This document shows, piece by piece, positions 1 through 8,891 of a DNA stretch of 64,000 bases. Below the pieces are notes generated by a model. That model was given only the letters and a program-made list of their open reading frames with translations. It was not told where the DNA came from and made no database searches. Origin of the DNA: JANMZR01 sp040385875 (lineage in GTDB: Bacteria; Bacteroidota; Bacteroidia; Cytophagales; Spirosomataceae); the NCBI GenBank assembly GCA_040385875.1, contig JAZKGO010000155.1, forward strand, positions 1 to 64,000, in the 5' to 3' direction. Both the position numbers and the translations under genes were made by a program. Every line of letters begins with the position of its first letter. Positions within the stretch are counted from its first letter, which is position 1.

Positions 1-305
1 TCAGCCAATAAATTTCGGTTTTCTTTCGTTTTTACGACAGCAATTGCAGCATTATTTGAATTAAAAGTACCTAATCGCTCAAGTTCCAATTCATTCACCA
101 ATTCAAACGTTTTGTTTTGTTTATCCAATACAATTCTGTTTTCTTTGTAAAATGGCTCTGTAATAAAGAGTGATTCAATTTCAAAATCAGAATCTAGAAG
201 TTCTAGCACGTTTTTTGCACCTTCCACGATAAAAGAATTGTGAATTTGTCTGTTTTTTTTCAGTTGTAAACTCTGAATATATTTAATTTGATTTTTTGTA
301 ATCAT
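1..305 (-). CDS. TrmH/SpoU-family RNA methyltransferase, N-terminal fragment
   Basis: The reverse strand encodes about 101 residues from an ATG at 305-303 and runs off the window, so only the N-terminus is present. It opens MITKNQIKYIQSLQLKKNRQ and continues with NSFIVEGAKNVLELL, the pattern of the small substrate-binding domain that precedes the knotted SPOUT methylase domain in TrmH/RlmB-like enzymes. The family 2'-O-methylates ribose in rRNA or tRNA. The catalytic domain lies outside the window, so the target RNA cannot be assigned. The start codon directly abuts the likely start of the divergent outer-membrane protein gene, leaving no intergenic space. Confidence 0.75.
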   Translation of the reverse strand, partial: MITKNQIKYIQSLQLKKNRQIHNSFIVEGAKNVLELLDSDFEIESLFITEPFYKENRIVLDKQNKTFELVNELELERLGTFNSNNAAIAVVKTKENRNLLA

Positions 306-2762
306 TTGAAAATTTTAAATCTAAAATATTTCCTGATATTAATTATTTTGGTTTCACATTCCAAAATATCAGGACAAATTACGAACGAATATCTGCTTTC
401 AAATCAGCAATTTATTGGCAATAGATACATTTCCACTAATGAATTATTGTCCCTTTTACCCCAAAAACCCAACAAAAAATTCCTTTGGACACCTTTTCAT
501 TTCAAATTGTGGATTTATCAGAAAGGGCAAATCCAATACCAAAAAAGCCTCGAAGATAAGAAGTTTGAAAATAAAATTAGCGAAGCCAAAAACTCATTCG
601 CCGAAAAAACTAAGGGTCTACCCGAAAACTCCAATAAATATCTCAAATTAAAAGCAAAAAGAGATAATGTAATTGAGAAAAATGAAAAAAAGATAGCTGA
701 TGGCAATTGGCTGATGACTAAAGTGGGAGAACCGCCTGTTTATTTTTCGGCAACTGAAGCCAACAAAAATGTTGACAAAATTACCAAATATCTATTTAAT
801 AAAGGTTTTTTTAATGCAAAAGCCTCCTATTTGGCTGATACTATTAAGAATAAACAGGTGAAGACAACCTACTTTATCAACGAAAACTATGGCTATAAAA
901 TAAAATCAGTGAGCCGATTCACCGAAGACAGAAAGTTGGAAGAATTGATTCTTCAGCACAACCCAGCCTCTAAATTAGTAGTTGGTCAACGATTTGAGGA
1001 AAGTAATCTCACTGAGGAAAGGATTAGAATTGAGACACTTCTAAGAAATAATGGCTATTATGATTTCAATCGAAATCTAATAAAATATAAAGTTAACTAT
1101 TTACCTACCGACCCCAGTGCGGAAGTACTCATTAGTATGTACATAAATCCATCAGAGGAGGGTAAAAACGAAAAAGCTTATGAGATTGGTGAAGTTGAAT
1201 TCATTGTGGATGCTAGCGAAAATGCGGATAATATAAATAGTGTTGAGGTGGATACCCTGGTTGATAAAAACATTAAATACATTTTTGCAGGCAAAAAATT
1301 CTCCACTACATTTTTGCACAAAAAAATATTTTTGAGGCCTGGAGAATTATACAGTCAAAACAACCAATATGAAACGCAAAAAGCAATTCAAAATTTAGAC
1401 CAGTTCAAATTTGCCAATCCTAGTTTCGATACACTTAACAACAAGTTGAATGTAAGAATATACGCTATTCCGCTCGAAAAGTACCAGTTTACTGGCGAAA
1501 GTGGCATGAACGTATTTCAAGGAATTCCTGGTCCATTTTTGAACGCTTCATTGAAAATCAGGAATATTTTTGGGGGCTTAGAATCCCTAGAAAACTCATT
1601 TAGAATTGGTTATGAGGGTCAGAAGGGGGTTTTGAGCAATATTGATAATTTCAGAAGCTTCGATGCAGGTTTCAATTCCACCATCAATATTCCCCAGATA
1701 TTTTTGCCTTGGAGCTTTAGCTCATTAGACAAATTCAACCCCCGATCACAAATAGGTTTGGGATTTAACTATGCCGACAGATATGACTATAAGCGACTTA
1801 ACTTTAAATTGGGCCTCAACTATAGCTTTCAAAAAACACAGAAAAAACAATTCAACTTTTCATTATTAGATCTCAACCTCATCAATACCCCTTATTTAAG
1901 CGATGGCTTTAAAATAATTTTGGATTCTTTGAAAAATAACGGCAATAATCTAAAAGAATCTTTTGGTAAATCATTCGTTTCAAGCTTTTCGGGCTCTTAT
2001 GTGTATAATGATAATTTTTTAGGGCAAAGCCAAAAAGGGAAATACTTCCGTGTTTATGGCGAATTCGGGGGCAATTTGCTCAATTTAACTAAAAATGAAG
2101 AATTCAAATTTATCAATAAAGTTTTGGGCAATGATCTGAATTATTTTAAATATATCAGATTGCTAGCCGACTACCGAAAGTTTATTCCAGTGGGTGTTGA
2201 CAAAAGTAAAATTATTGCCTATCGATTCAATACAGGATTTGCACTCTCTTACAATAAAAATTCAGATGCACTTCCCTATGAAAAATATCTCTTTGCGGGA
2301 GGAAGTTATAGTTTAAGAGCTTGGGAGCCACGCCGATTGGGTCTTAATCCAAACATAGGATCTAACTCTACTGACAAACTTGAATACAGACAAGAACAGC
2401 CAGGTAACTTATTGATTGAGAGCAGCATAGAGTACCGCTTTCCAATAGCTAAATTATATGGCCAGCTCAACGGAGCCTTTTTTGTGGATGCGGGTAATGT
2501 TTGGTCGATTAAAAGAGGTGGCCTACCTGCTAAAGAATCAGATTTCAAAATCAAAAACTTTTTTAATCAATTGGCTGTTGATACAGGTTTTGGTATTCGG
2601 TACGACTTTACCTATTTTATCATTAGATTAGATGCCGCAGCAAAAATAATCGAACCGCTTTTAGGTACTGGTAAGAAATATGTTTTAGACGATTTCTTTA
2701 AGAAAAATAAAGATGCAAGTTTTAAATTGAATTGGAATATTGGCATTGGCTACCCTTTTTGA
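306..2762 (+). CDS. BamA/TamA-family outer membrane protein
   Basis: About 818 residues. A signal peptide (LKILNLKYFLILIILVSHSK) is followed by a periplasmic part with POTRA-like stretches (roughly residues 130-420) and a C-terminal Omp85 beta-barrel (Bac_surface_Ag type). The barrel holds the RAW variant of the conserved RGF/RGY loop motif in AGGSYSLRAWEPRRLG, and the protein ends in aromatic GIGYPF, as expected for a barrel C-terminus. The family inserts or exports proteins across the outer membrane. No ATG fits; TTG at 306 gives a normal signal peptide and TTG at 288 is the in-frame alternative. This is not the main BamA with certainty: such accessory homologues are common in Bacteroidota. 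Confidence 0.85.
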   Translation: MKILNLKYFLILIILVSHSKISGQITNEYLLSNQQFIGNRYISTNELLSLLPQKPNKKFLWTPFHFKLWIYQKGQIQYQKSLEDKKFENKISEAKNSFAEKTKGLPENSNKYLKLKAKRDNVIEKNEKKIADGNWLMTKVGEPPVYFSATEANKNVDKITKYLFNKGFFNAKASYLADTIKNKQVKTTYFINENYGYKIKSVSRFTEDRKLEELILQHNPASKLVVGQRFEESNLTEERIRIETLLRNNGYYDFNRNLIKYKVNYLPTDPSAEVLISMYINPSEEGKNEKAYEIGEVEFIVDASENADNINSVEVDTLVDKNIKYIFAGKKFSTTFLHKKIFLRPGELYSQNNQYETQKAIQNLDQFKFANPSFDTLNNKLNVRIYAIPLEKYQFTGESGMNVFQGIPGPFLNASLKIRNIFGGLESLENSFRIGYEGQKGVLSNIDNFRSFDAGFNSTINIPQIFLPWSFSSLDKFNPRSQIGLGFNYADRYDYKRLNFKLGLNYSFQKTQKKQFNFSLLDLNLINTPYLSDGFKIILDSLKNNGNNLKESFGKSFVSSFSGSYVYNDNFLGQSQKGKYFRVYGEFGGNLLNLTKNEEFKFINKVLGNDLNYFKYIRLLADYRKFIPVGVDKSKIIAYRFNTGFALSYNKNSDALPYEKYLFAGGSYSLRAWEPRRLGLNPNIGSNSTDKLEYRQEQPGNLLIESSIEYRFPIAKLYGQLNGAFFVDAGNVWSIKRGGLPAKESDFKIKNFFNQLAVDTGFGIRYDFTYFIIRLDAAAKIIEPLLGTGKKYVLDDFFKKNKDASFKLNWNIGIGYPF

Positions 2763-3019
2763 TTTGGCTTAATTCACTCCCCTTTCAGTTCTATTTATCA
2801 TCCAATTTCAAACAATTTCCCAATCACTTTTGGCTTAAATTCTAGCTTCAACTCCAATCGATTAGCTACCGCTTACTCAATTTAGAAATCATAAATTGCT
2901 GATTTTTAGATATTTATAATTACCCCATTTTAAAAAAATGTCACTAGCACATCTAATTGGGCAGTCAAACTCGTTAATTCATCAAAACAGTAATCATTTT
3001 TCACTTAAAAAAAACAATT

Positions 3020-3997
3020 ATGAAAAATTTAAAATTAGTATTCATAGCAACCATCTTGACAGTTATCGGATTGAGTTGCAACAAGGCTAGCGACAGTGTA
3101 AGCCCAGGACAAATGCAAGACCCAAATGCACCTAAAGGTAATGTTCGAATCGGCATAACAGACGCCCCTATTGACGATGCTTCAGTGAGTGGAGCATTTG
3201 TTACCATTACTGAAATTAGGCTTGATGGTAAGATTTATGATCAATTTAAAGGGCCAAAAACCGTGGATTTATTACAACTTCAAAATGGCAATTCACTTAA
3301 TTTGGGTGAAGGTCTTTTTCAAGCAGGTTCATTCAGTAAATTAACCCTTGTTTTGGACTATAATAAAGATCAATTAGGATCGGCTCCGGGATGTTATGTT
3401 TTAAAAACCGATGGCGCCAAACAAGCTTTGGAAATAAGTGGCAACGCCAAAAAAGAAATCGATATTTCTGTCAAAAAATTTGATATTAGCCAAAGTGGTA
3501 CAACAGATTTAATGATTGATTTTGATCTGAGAAAATCAATTAAAGAAAAAAGCACAAATACCAAAGACTATGCTTTTGTAACGTATGGTGAGCTTCAGTC
3601 TTCAATAAGATTAGTCAACCAAAACACTACCGGAATGGTTTCTGGTACGATGTCTAATTATAGCCAAAATACCAATGGTCAGGTAATTGTTTATGCCTAT
3701 AAAAAAGGAAGTTTTAACCAAAGCACAGAAGTTAAAGGTCAAGGAGAAAGTGCTGTCACTTTCAAAAATGCCGTTACGAGTGCAATGGTGGGTGCTTCAG
3801 GTAATTTTATGATATCATTTTTGGAAGAGGGTGATTATGAGTTAGTATTCGTTTCAAACAAAAACAGTAACGGCGCTATTATTGATTTTACTAGTTTTTT
3901 AAATCTGAATAGCAATTTAGATTTAAAAAGTATCTCAGTAAAATCAAAAGCTCAGGTAAATCTTTCTCTTTCGATAAAAGGAATTTTGACATTATAA
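3020..3997 (+). CDS. DUF4382 domain lipoprotein
   Basis: 325 residues with a lipoprotein signal (VIGLSC, acylated Cys20). Residues about 40-185 match the DUF4382 pattern seen in Bacteroidota: GNVRIGITDAPIDDASVSGA, a VTITEIRLDGK strand, and a FSKLTLVLDY block. The remaining C-terminal half resembles a carboxypeptidase-regulatory-like beta sandwich (TGMVSGTMSNYSQ ... GNFMISFLEEGDYELVF). The protein is probably anchored in the outer membrane or on the surface; its molecular role is unknown. It is monocistronic: 257 bp of non-coding sequence lie before it and a strong hairpin terminator follows. Confidence 0.85.
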   Translation: MKNLKLVFIATILTVIGLSCNKASDSVSPGQMQDPNAPKGNVRIGITDAPIDDASVSGAFVTITEIRLDGKIYDQFKGPKTVDLLQLQNGNSLNLGEGLFQAGSFSKLTLVLDYNKDQLGSAPGCYVLKTDGAKQALEISGNAKKEIDISVKKFDISQSGTTDLMIDFDLRKSIKEKSTNTKDYAFVTYGELQSSIRLVNQNTTGMVSGTMSNYSQNTNGQVIVYAYKKGSFNQSTEVKGQGESAVTFKNAVTSAMVGASGNFMISFLEEGDYELVFVSNKNSNGAIIDFTSFLNLNSNLDLKSISVKSKAQVNLSLSIKGILTL

Positions 3998-4020
3998 AAA
4001 ACGATTCTATTCTTGAACTA

Positions 4021-4050
4021 AAAAAGGCTTTCATGGATGAAGGCCTTTTT
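4021..4050 (+). terminator. Intrinsic terminator after the DUF4382 gene
   Basis: A 14-bp stem with one G-U pair (arms begin AAAAAGGC and end GCCTTTTT) closes around a very short GG loop and runs into T-rich sequence, 24 bp downstream of the stop codon. The A-tract and T-tract at the two ends make it usable on either strand. Confidence 0.8.
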
Positions 4051-4199
4051 TAGTTGATTATTTTTCCAAACCCTAATTTGAGGCTTTATAAGAGAAAAAT
4101 ACATTTGTATTTCCTTATTATGTTATGGGAACCTCTATAAATAACAATAAAAGATTCTAATATTCAGTTTTCAATCAAATCTTTCATCCAAAATTTTAT

Positions 4200-4214
4200 C
4201 TGCCATTTTGTCAG
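4200..4214. promoter_or_regulatory. Inverted repeat CTGCCA-TTT-TGTCAG upstream of miaB
   Basis: Six-base arms with one mismatch around a TTT spacer. The right half-site TGTCAG is identical to the half-site of the larger inverted repeat in front of groES (10454-10459). It overlaps the proposed -33 element of the miaB promoter, a position where a bound protein could act as operator. Six-base arms can occur by chance, so this is tentative. Confidence 0.3.
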
Positions 4215-4241
4215 CATTACAAATAAAAAGACTTAAATTTG
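4207..4241 (+). promoter_or_regulatory. Bacteroidota-type promoter for miaB
   Basis: TTTG at 4207-4210 and TAAATTTG at 4234-4241 match the -33 TTTG and -7 TAnnTTTG consensus of the Bacteroidota primary sigma factor, with a 23-bp spacer. Transcription would start about 17-20 bp before the proposed TTG start at 4266. Confidence 0.6.
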
Positions 4242-4265
4242 CAGATATTTTGATAAAAATTAGCA

Positions 4266-5684
4266 TTGAAAACATTAGATATACTTACCGAGGCAGAAAA
4301 AGTGGAGATTGAATTGCCAAAAATTAGCATTGACGAACCAAAAATAGGCACTAAGAAACTATACATCGAAAGTTATGGATGCCAAATGAATTTTGCTGAT
4401 TCCGAAGTGGTGAGCTCGATTATGCGCAATGAGGGCTTTAGTACAACTTCCAATTTTGAAGAAGCTGATGTATTGTTATTGAATACTTGCGCCATTCGGG
4501 AAAATGCTGAAACGAAAGTTAGGCATCGGTTAAAACATTTTATTCCGGTAAAGAGAAAAAATCCAGGTGTAGTCATTGGTATTTTAGGCTGCATGGCCGA
4601 GAGATTAAAAGATAAGTTGCTTGAGGAAGAAAAAATAGTAGACTTAGTGGCTGGACCTGACTCCTATCGAGACCTCCCTAATCTAGTAGCTGAGGCAGAA
4701 ACAGGCCAAAAGGCTGTCAATGTTTTCCTTTCAAGAGAAGAAACTTATGCAGATATCTCTCCAGTAAGGATGAACTCCAATGGTGTCACAGCTTTGGTAT
4801 CCATTATGCGTGGTTGTGATAATATGTGTTCATTTTGTGTGGTGCCTTATACTCGTGGCCGTGAGCGCTCACGTGAGCCTGAATCGATCGTAAAAGAAGC
4901 AACAGAACTTTTCAATAATGGTTATAAGGAAGTAACACTATTGGGCCAAAATGTAGATTCGTATAAATGGAAAAACACTGACAATGAGGCAGTTGCAACA
5001 TTCGCCAATCTTTTGGAAAAAGTAGCTCTAATTAGTCCTGCCCTTCGAGTACGTTTCTCTACCTCTCATCCCAAAGACATTAACGATGAGGTATTGTTTA
5101 CAATCAAAAAATACGATAATATTTGCAATTATATCCATTTACCCGCTCAAAGTGGTAGTTCCCGAATTCTTGAGCTGATGAATAGAACTTACACCCGTGA
5201 GTGGTATCTAAATAAAATAAGCAGAATAAGAGAGGTGATTGGTGAGGATTGTGGCATTTCGCATGATTTAATCAGCGGTTTTTGCTCAGAGACAGAAGAG
5301 GACCATCAACAAACGCTCAGTTTGATGGAAGCTGTAAAATTCAACTTTGGCTATATGTTTTCTTATTCTGAAAGGCCTGGTACTCCAGCTGCCAAAAAGC
5401 TGGTAGATGATGTACCAGAGGAAGTAAAGCACCGCCGACTTACTGAAATTATCGCTTTACAGCATGTGCATTCGATGGAAAATAATCTGAAAGCGGTCGG
5501 CAAAATCCATAAAGTGCTAATTGAGGGCTTTTCCAAAAAATCTAAAGACTTTTTGGTTGGCCGAAACGATGAAAACAAAACAATTGTGTTTCCAAAAGAA
5601 ACATATCAAAAAGGACAATATGTGAATGTGCTAGTCAATGACTGCACCAAAGCAACCTTAAAAGGCGTGGTAGCCTCTAGTTAA
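4266..5684 (+). CDS. miaB: tRNA-2-methylthio-N6-dimethylallyladenosine synthase MiaB
   Basis: 472 residues. MiaB is a radical-SAM methylthiotransferase that adds a methylthio group to i6A37 of tRNAs reading UNN codons. All hallmarks are visible: the N-terminal UPF0004 cluster cysteines Cys39 (YGCQMNF), Cys75 (LNTCAIRE) and Cys109 (LGCMAERL); the radical-SAM CxxxCxxC at Cys184/188/191 (RGCDNMCSFCVVPYTRGRE); and a C-terminal TRAM domain (about 400-470). The start is taken as TTG at 4266, because the next Met is inside the conserved YGCQMN motif and would remove the first cluster cysteine. The sigma54 activator and lptE follow, a common Cytophagales arrangement. Confidence 0.97.
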   Translation: MKTLDILTEAEKVEIELPKISIDEPKIGTKKLYIESYGCQMNFADSEVVSSIMRNEGFSTTSNFEEADVLLLNTCAIRENAETKVRHRLKHFIPVKRKNPGVVIGILGCMAERLKDKLLEEEKIVDLVAGPDSYRDLPNLVAEAETGQKAVNVFLSREETYADISPVRMNSNGVTALVSIMRGCDNMCSFCVVPYTRGRERSREPESIVKEATELFNNGYKEVTLLGQNVDSYKWKNTDNEAVATFANLLEKVALISPALRVRFSTSHPKDINDEVLFTIKKYDNICNYIHLPAQSGSSRILELMNRTYTREWYLNKISRIREVIGEDCGISHDLISGFCSETEEDHQQTLSLMEAVKFNFGYMFSYSERPGTPAAKKLVDDVPEEVKHRRLTEIIALQHVHSMENNLKAVGKIHKVLIEGFSKKSKDFLVGRNDENKTIVFPKETYQKGQYVNVLVNDCTKATLKGVVASS

Positions 5685-5749
5685 ATGAAAATATTTGAAC
5701 TATTTGACCTTAAAATTTTTCAACTTACGACTCTTTTCGACCCTAATCA

Positions 5750-6793
5750 ATGCAAGCATCTGAAATTCAAACAATTAAGGCACGGTTTGGCATCATTGGC
5801 AATTCTTCACTACTCAATCAAGCCATTGAGGTGGCAGCTCAAGTAGCACCCACTGATTTGAGCGTGCTTATTTCGGGTGAAAGTGGCAGCGGTAAAGAGT
5901 CGTTTTCAAAAATAATTCATACCCTAAGTGCCAAAAAACATGGACAATTTATTGCCATCAATTGCGGAGCCATTCCTGAAGGCACTATTGATTCAGANNN
6001 NNNNNNNNNNNNNNNNNNNNNNNNNNNNNNNNNNNNNNNNNNNNNNNNNNNNNNNNNNNNNNNNNNNNNNNNNNNNNNNNNNNNNNNNNNNNNNNNNACA
6101 GATTTTGCAGAAAGATATCGCATCAAACCTATTTCTCTAACAGAAGGTGCAAAAGAAATTCTGTTGAATTACCCATTTCCGGGTAATATTCGTCAACTAA
6201 AAAATATCTCCGAACAAATTTCTATTTTAGAATCAAAAAATGGAAATATTGTTGATGAACAAACAATATTAAAGTATTTACCTGAAAATCAAACCATTAA
6301 GAGCACCAGTCTGAGTAAATCCACTTTGTTTTCGCATGAGGAAAACTCTATGAACGAAAGGGAAATATTGTATAAAGTTCTCTTTGACATGAAAAGAGAT
6401 ATGAGTGACCTCAAAAAGCTAGTTTTGCAAATGATAAATTCAAATGGAGACTATGATTCAAATATTTTAAAGTCAAATCCTTCGTTATTTAAAAATATTG
6501 ATGTAGAAATCGTAAATGAAAACAATTTTGAATCGCCTCAAAGAGCTAGCCAGTCGAATGAGGTAAAACTATTGCCAATTGAAACAAAAACACACCAGCC
6601 AGAAGAAGATATTTTAGATATTTCTCATGAAACGGAAGAAGTATCACTCTCCCTCGAAAGGCAAGAGAAAGATATGATCGTAAAAGCTTTGAAAAAAAAT
6701 AGAAACAAACGCAAATATGCCGCTGCTGATTTAGGGATATCTGAGCGAACGCTTTATCGTAAAATCAAGCAATACGATATTGAGGAAAACTAG
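5750..6793 (+). CDS. Sigma54-dependent Fis-family activator (interrupted by assembly gap)
   Basis: The N-terminus begins the AAA+ activator domain without a receiver or GAF domain; Walker A is GESGSGKE at about residues 43-50, followed by FIAINCGAIPEGTIDS. After the N block the sequence resumes near the end of the same domain (DFAERYRIKPISLTEGA, FPGNIRQLKNISEQ) and ends in a Fis-type helix-turn-helix (YAAADLGISERTLYRKIKQ). From the family layout, roughly 120-135 residues, including the GAFTGA loop and Walker B, should lie between the flanks, so the 100-N block is shorter than the real gap. The reading frame continuing across it is accidental. It probably activates RpoN-dependent transcription; targets are unknown. 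Confidence 0.85.
   Translation: MQASEIQTIKARFGIIGNSSLLNQAIEVAAQVAPTDLSVLISGESGSGKESFSKIIHTLSAKKHGQFIAINCGAIPEGTIDSXXXXXXXXXXXXXXXXXXXXXXXXXXXXXXXXXXTDFAERYRIKPISLTEGAKEILLNYPFPGNIRQLKNISEQISILESKNGNIVDEQTILKYLPENQTIKSTSLSKSTLFSHEENSMNEREILYKVLFDMKRDMSDLKKLVLQMINSNGDYDSNILKSNPSLFKNIDVEIVNENNFESPQRASQSNEVKLLPIETKTHQPEEDILDISHETEEVSLSLERQEKDMIVKALKKNRNKRKYAAADLGISERTLYRKIKQYDIEEN
5998..6097. other. Assembly gap (real missing sequence)
   Basis: 100 Ns. The flanks do not overlap, and the encoded AAA+ domain lacks its centre, so an estimated 360-400 bp is missing here rather than 100 bp. Confidence 0.95.
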
Positions 6794-6832
6794 TTTTCTA
6801 TTTTATAAATTTAAAAAGACAAAAAATAACCA

Positions 6833-7354
6833 ATGAGATTTAGAGTAAACAGATATTCAATAAATATAAGTATTGTACTGATTATCAATATTTTACTTAG
6901 TGGCTGTGGAACCTATTCGTTTAAGGGCAGTACACTTTCAAGCGATTTAAAAACGATTTCTATCAGCAATTTTACCTTAGCTGCAGCAGGTGGTCCAGCC
7001 AATTTAGGTAATACTCTCACTGAAAAACTAAAGGAATACTATCAGAGAAATACCCAATTAAAACTAAAGCCATTGAATGCTGACTTGTTATTGGAAGGTA
7101 GTGTAGTGGGTTATGATTTGACACCCCAAGCGCCCACTTCACAAGACAAAGCGGGCTTAAACAGGCTTACTATTACCATTCAGGTTAAGTTTTCAAACAT
7201 TAAAGATGAAGAGAAAAACTTTGACCAAAACTTCTCCTTTTATGCCGATTTCAATCAAACACAAACTTTGAGCCAGGTAGAAAGCAAACTGATTCCTATT
7301 ATTTTGGATCAAATAATTTTAGATATTTTCAATAAATCAGCTGGAGATTGGTAG
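6833..7354 (+). CDS. lptE: LptE-family lipoprotein
   Basis: 173 residues with a lipoprotein signal (ILLSGCGTYSFKG, Cys25). In Bacteroidota this family is the LptE counterpart, the lipoprotein plug of the LptD outer-membrane lipopolysaccharide translocon. The CGTYSFKG start, the SISNF strand, the LEGSVVGYDLTPQAP block and the late LIPIILDQIILDIFN helix are characteristic. It follows the sigma54 activator by 39 bp and is probably co-transcribed. In related genomes lptE is usually followed closely by secG on the same strand; here two reverse-strand genes separate them. Confidence 0.88.
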   Translation: MRFRVNRYSINISIVLIINILLSGCGTYSFKGSTLSSDLKTISISNFTLAAAGGPANLGNTLTEKLKEYYQRNTQLKLKPLNADLLLEGSVVGYDLTPQAPTSQDKAGLNRLTITIQVKFSNIKDEEKNFDQNFSFYADFNQTQTLSQVESKLIPIILDQIILDIFNKSAGDW

Positions 7355-7361
7355 CCTGTTG

Positions 7362-8891
7362 TTACTTTTTGCCTTCTAATAACTTTTTCAAATCGATATA
7401 GCTTTGGTATTTTTGAATAGCAAAAACCTCATAGTCACCGACAGTCCCGATAGATTTATAGCCTTGTTTCATTACTAAAGGCAACTCATTCCGAAGATGA
7501 ATATGCTCTTTACTAATCGGAATAATACCAATATCAGCCTTCTCAAACTCCTTATATCGATCGGGCCAAACAATAAAATGATTGGAGAATATTGGCACTA
7601 AATAATCGCCTACATAAACACTACTTCGTTCAGGAATCACCTCTTCAATCTCTCTGATAATTCTCAAATCAGATTGATTCAAAAGATTCTTGATACGATG
7701 CTGAGGCTCGTTACTGATAATACCATTGATTATTTCGGAATAGCTTACATCCTTTCTGACAAAAGAAATCAGCATAAATTGCACAAAAAATAAGCTAAAA
7801 AGTAAAGACTTTTTTAAGCTGCCTTGATAGATATTGGAATTTTCAGGCAGATTCAAAATCAAAAAAGCTGTGGCAAAAGTAAAGGGCAAAATAAATCTGG
7901 CCGCCCAAGTTAAGCTCACTATTTGGAAAAAAAACAAATCGAAATACCGAATAGTCTGAAAAAAAATAAGGCCAAACAATAACAGCAGAAATGAACAAAA
8001 AACAAAAAAATGGATACTTTTATAAGGTTGAAAAAATAAGTAAAATGCAATAAAAGGGGAAATTAATAAGAGTCCATGACCGAAATATTTTAGATTGGTA
8101 AAATAAAAATCCGAATCCGATTGATGAGATTTTAATACCGAAAATGCAGATTCAACGAAAGAATTACTATTTCCTTTGGAAGCCAAATATAGCATTGAAA
8201 CCACAAATAATGCAGAATAGCCCAAACCATAGAGCCATATTTTACGTGATTTTAATGCGGAAGTAAAACTTTCTAATTGCAGAATCATATAGCTAAGGTG
8301 TATCATGGAAACTAATATAATACCCTCCTCTCTTACTGAAATAAGCAAAATAGCAAAACAAATTGATTGAACATTCTTTGCCGACTTTATAGAAATTGCA
8401 AAAAGAACTGCAAATGGAAAATACAATAACTCAATGCACCAACCTACATCAGGATGATCAAATATCCAAAAAAAGGTTGGGTTCAATAACAAGAAAGCGA
8501 ATGAAATGAAAATGAAGGGCGATTTGATTGCTTCTATTTTGAAAAATAGAACCCAAGCCGTAAAAATACAAAGGACTAAAAACACAAATATTCCCTTTGC
8601 TCCAAAATATAGGGCTATTGGGCCCAAAAAAGGCATTAAAAAGTAATTATGAGCAGTATTTAACTTACCGAAACCGTTGGCAAAAGTCAACGGCCTACCC
8701 AACATCCAGCTATAACTCCCTTCTAGATTATTGGTGAAATCATCTAAAAAATAGGAAAGAGTGTGAAATCGGGAAAATTTGAATAAGACGAGTAAAAGGC
8801 CTAATATTAGTAAGATAATCAGAGTGGAATTTGCCTTAAACTTCATAAAAAATTGATAAGCGACTATAAAATTATATATTGGTTTCGTCAA
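7362..8891 (-). CDS. Polytopic membrane protein, DUF2079/GT-C-like
   Basis: 509 residues with about 10-12 hydrophobic segments and a soluble C-terminal domain of about 110 residues. The N-terminal periplasmic loop (YFLDDFTNNLEGSYSWMLG ... GKLNTAHNYFLMPFLGP) and a later ISVREEG motif resemble DUF2079 membrane proteins, which share the GT-C glycosyltransferase fold. Acidic residues in the first loop are where GT-C enzymes place catalytic Asp/Glu. It overlaps the upstream glycosyltransferase gene by 20 bp; an internal ATG at 8846 (MKFKANSTLI) would avoid the overlap and is an equally plausible start. The pairing suggests it uses a lipid-linked sugar made by its neighbour. The family assignment is tentative. 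Confidence 0.6.
   Translation of the reverse strand: MTKPIYNFIVAYQFFMKFKANSTLIILLILGLLLVLFKFSRFHTLSYFLDDFTNNLEGSYSWMLGRPLTFANGFGKLNTAHNYFLMPFLGPIALYFGAKGIFVFLVLCIFTAWVLFFKIEAIKSPFIFISFAFLLLNPTFFWIFDHPDVGWCIELLYFPFAVLFAISIKSAKNVQSICFAILLISVREEGIILVSMIHLSYMILQLESFTSALKSRKIWLYGLGYSALFVVSMLYLASKGNSNSFVESAFSVLKSHQSDSDFYFTNLKYFGHGLLLISPFIAFYLFFQPYKSIHFFVFCSFLLLLFGLIFFQTIRYFDLFFFQIVSLTWAARFILPFTFATAFLILNLPENSNIYQGSLKKSLLFSLFFVQFMLISFVRKDVSYSEIINGIISNEPQHRIKNLLNQSDLRIIREIEEVIPERSSVYVGDYLVPIFSNHFIVWPDRYKEFEKADIGIIPISKEHIHLRNELPLVMKQGYKSIGTVGDYEVFAIQKYQSYIDLKKLLEGKK

Noticed and set aside
5998..6097. Overlap-type false gap in the sigma54 activator
   Set aside because: Flanks share no sequence and essential domain parts are absent, so this is a true gap.
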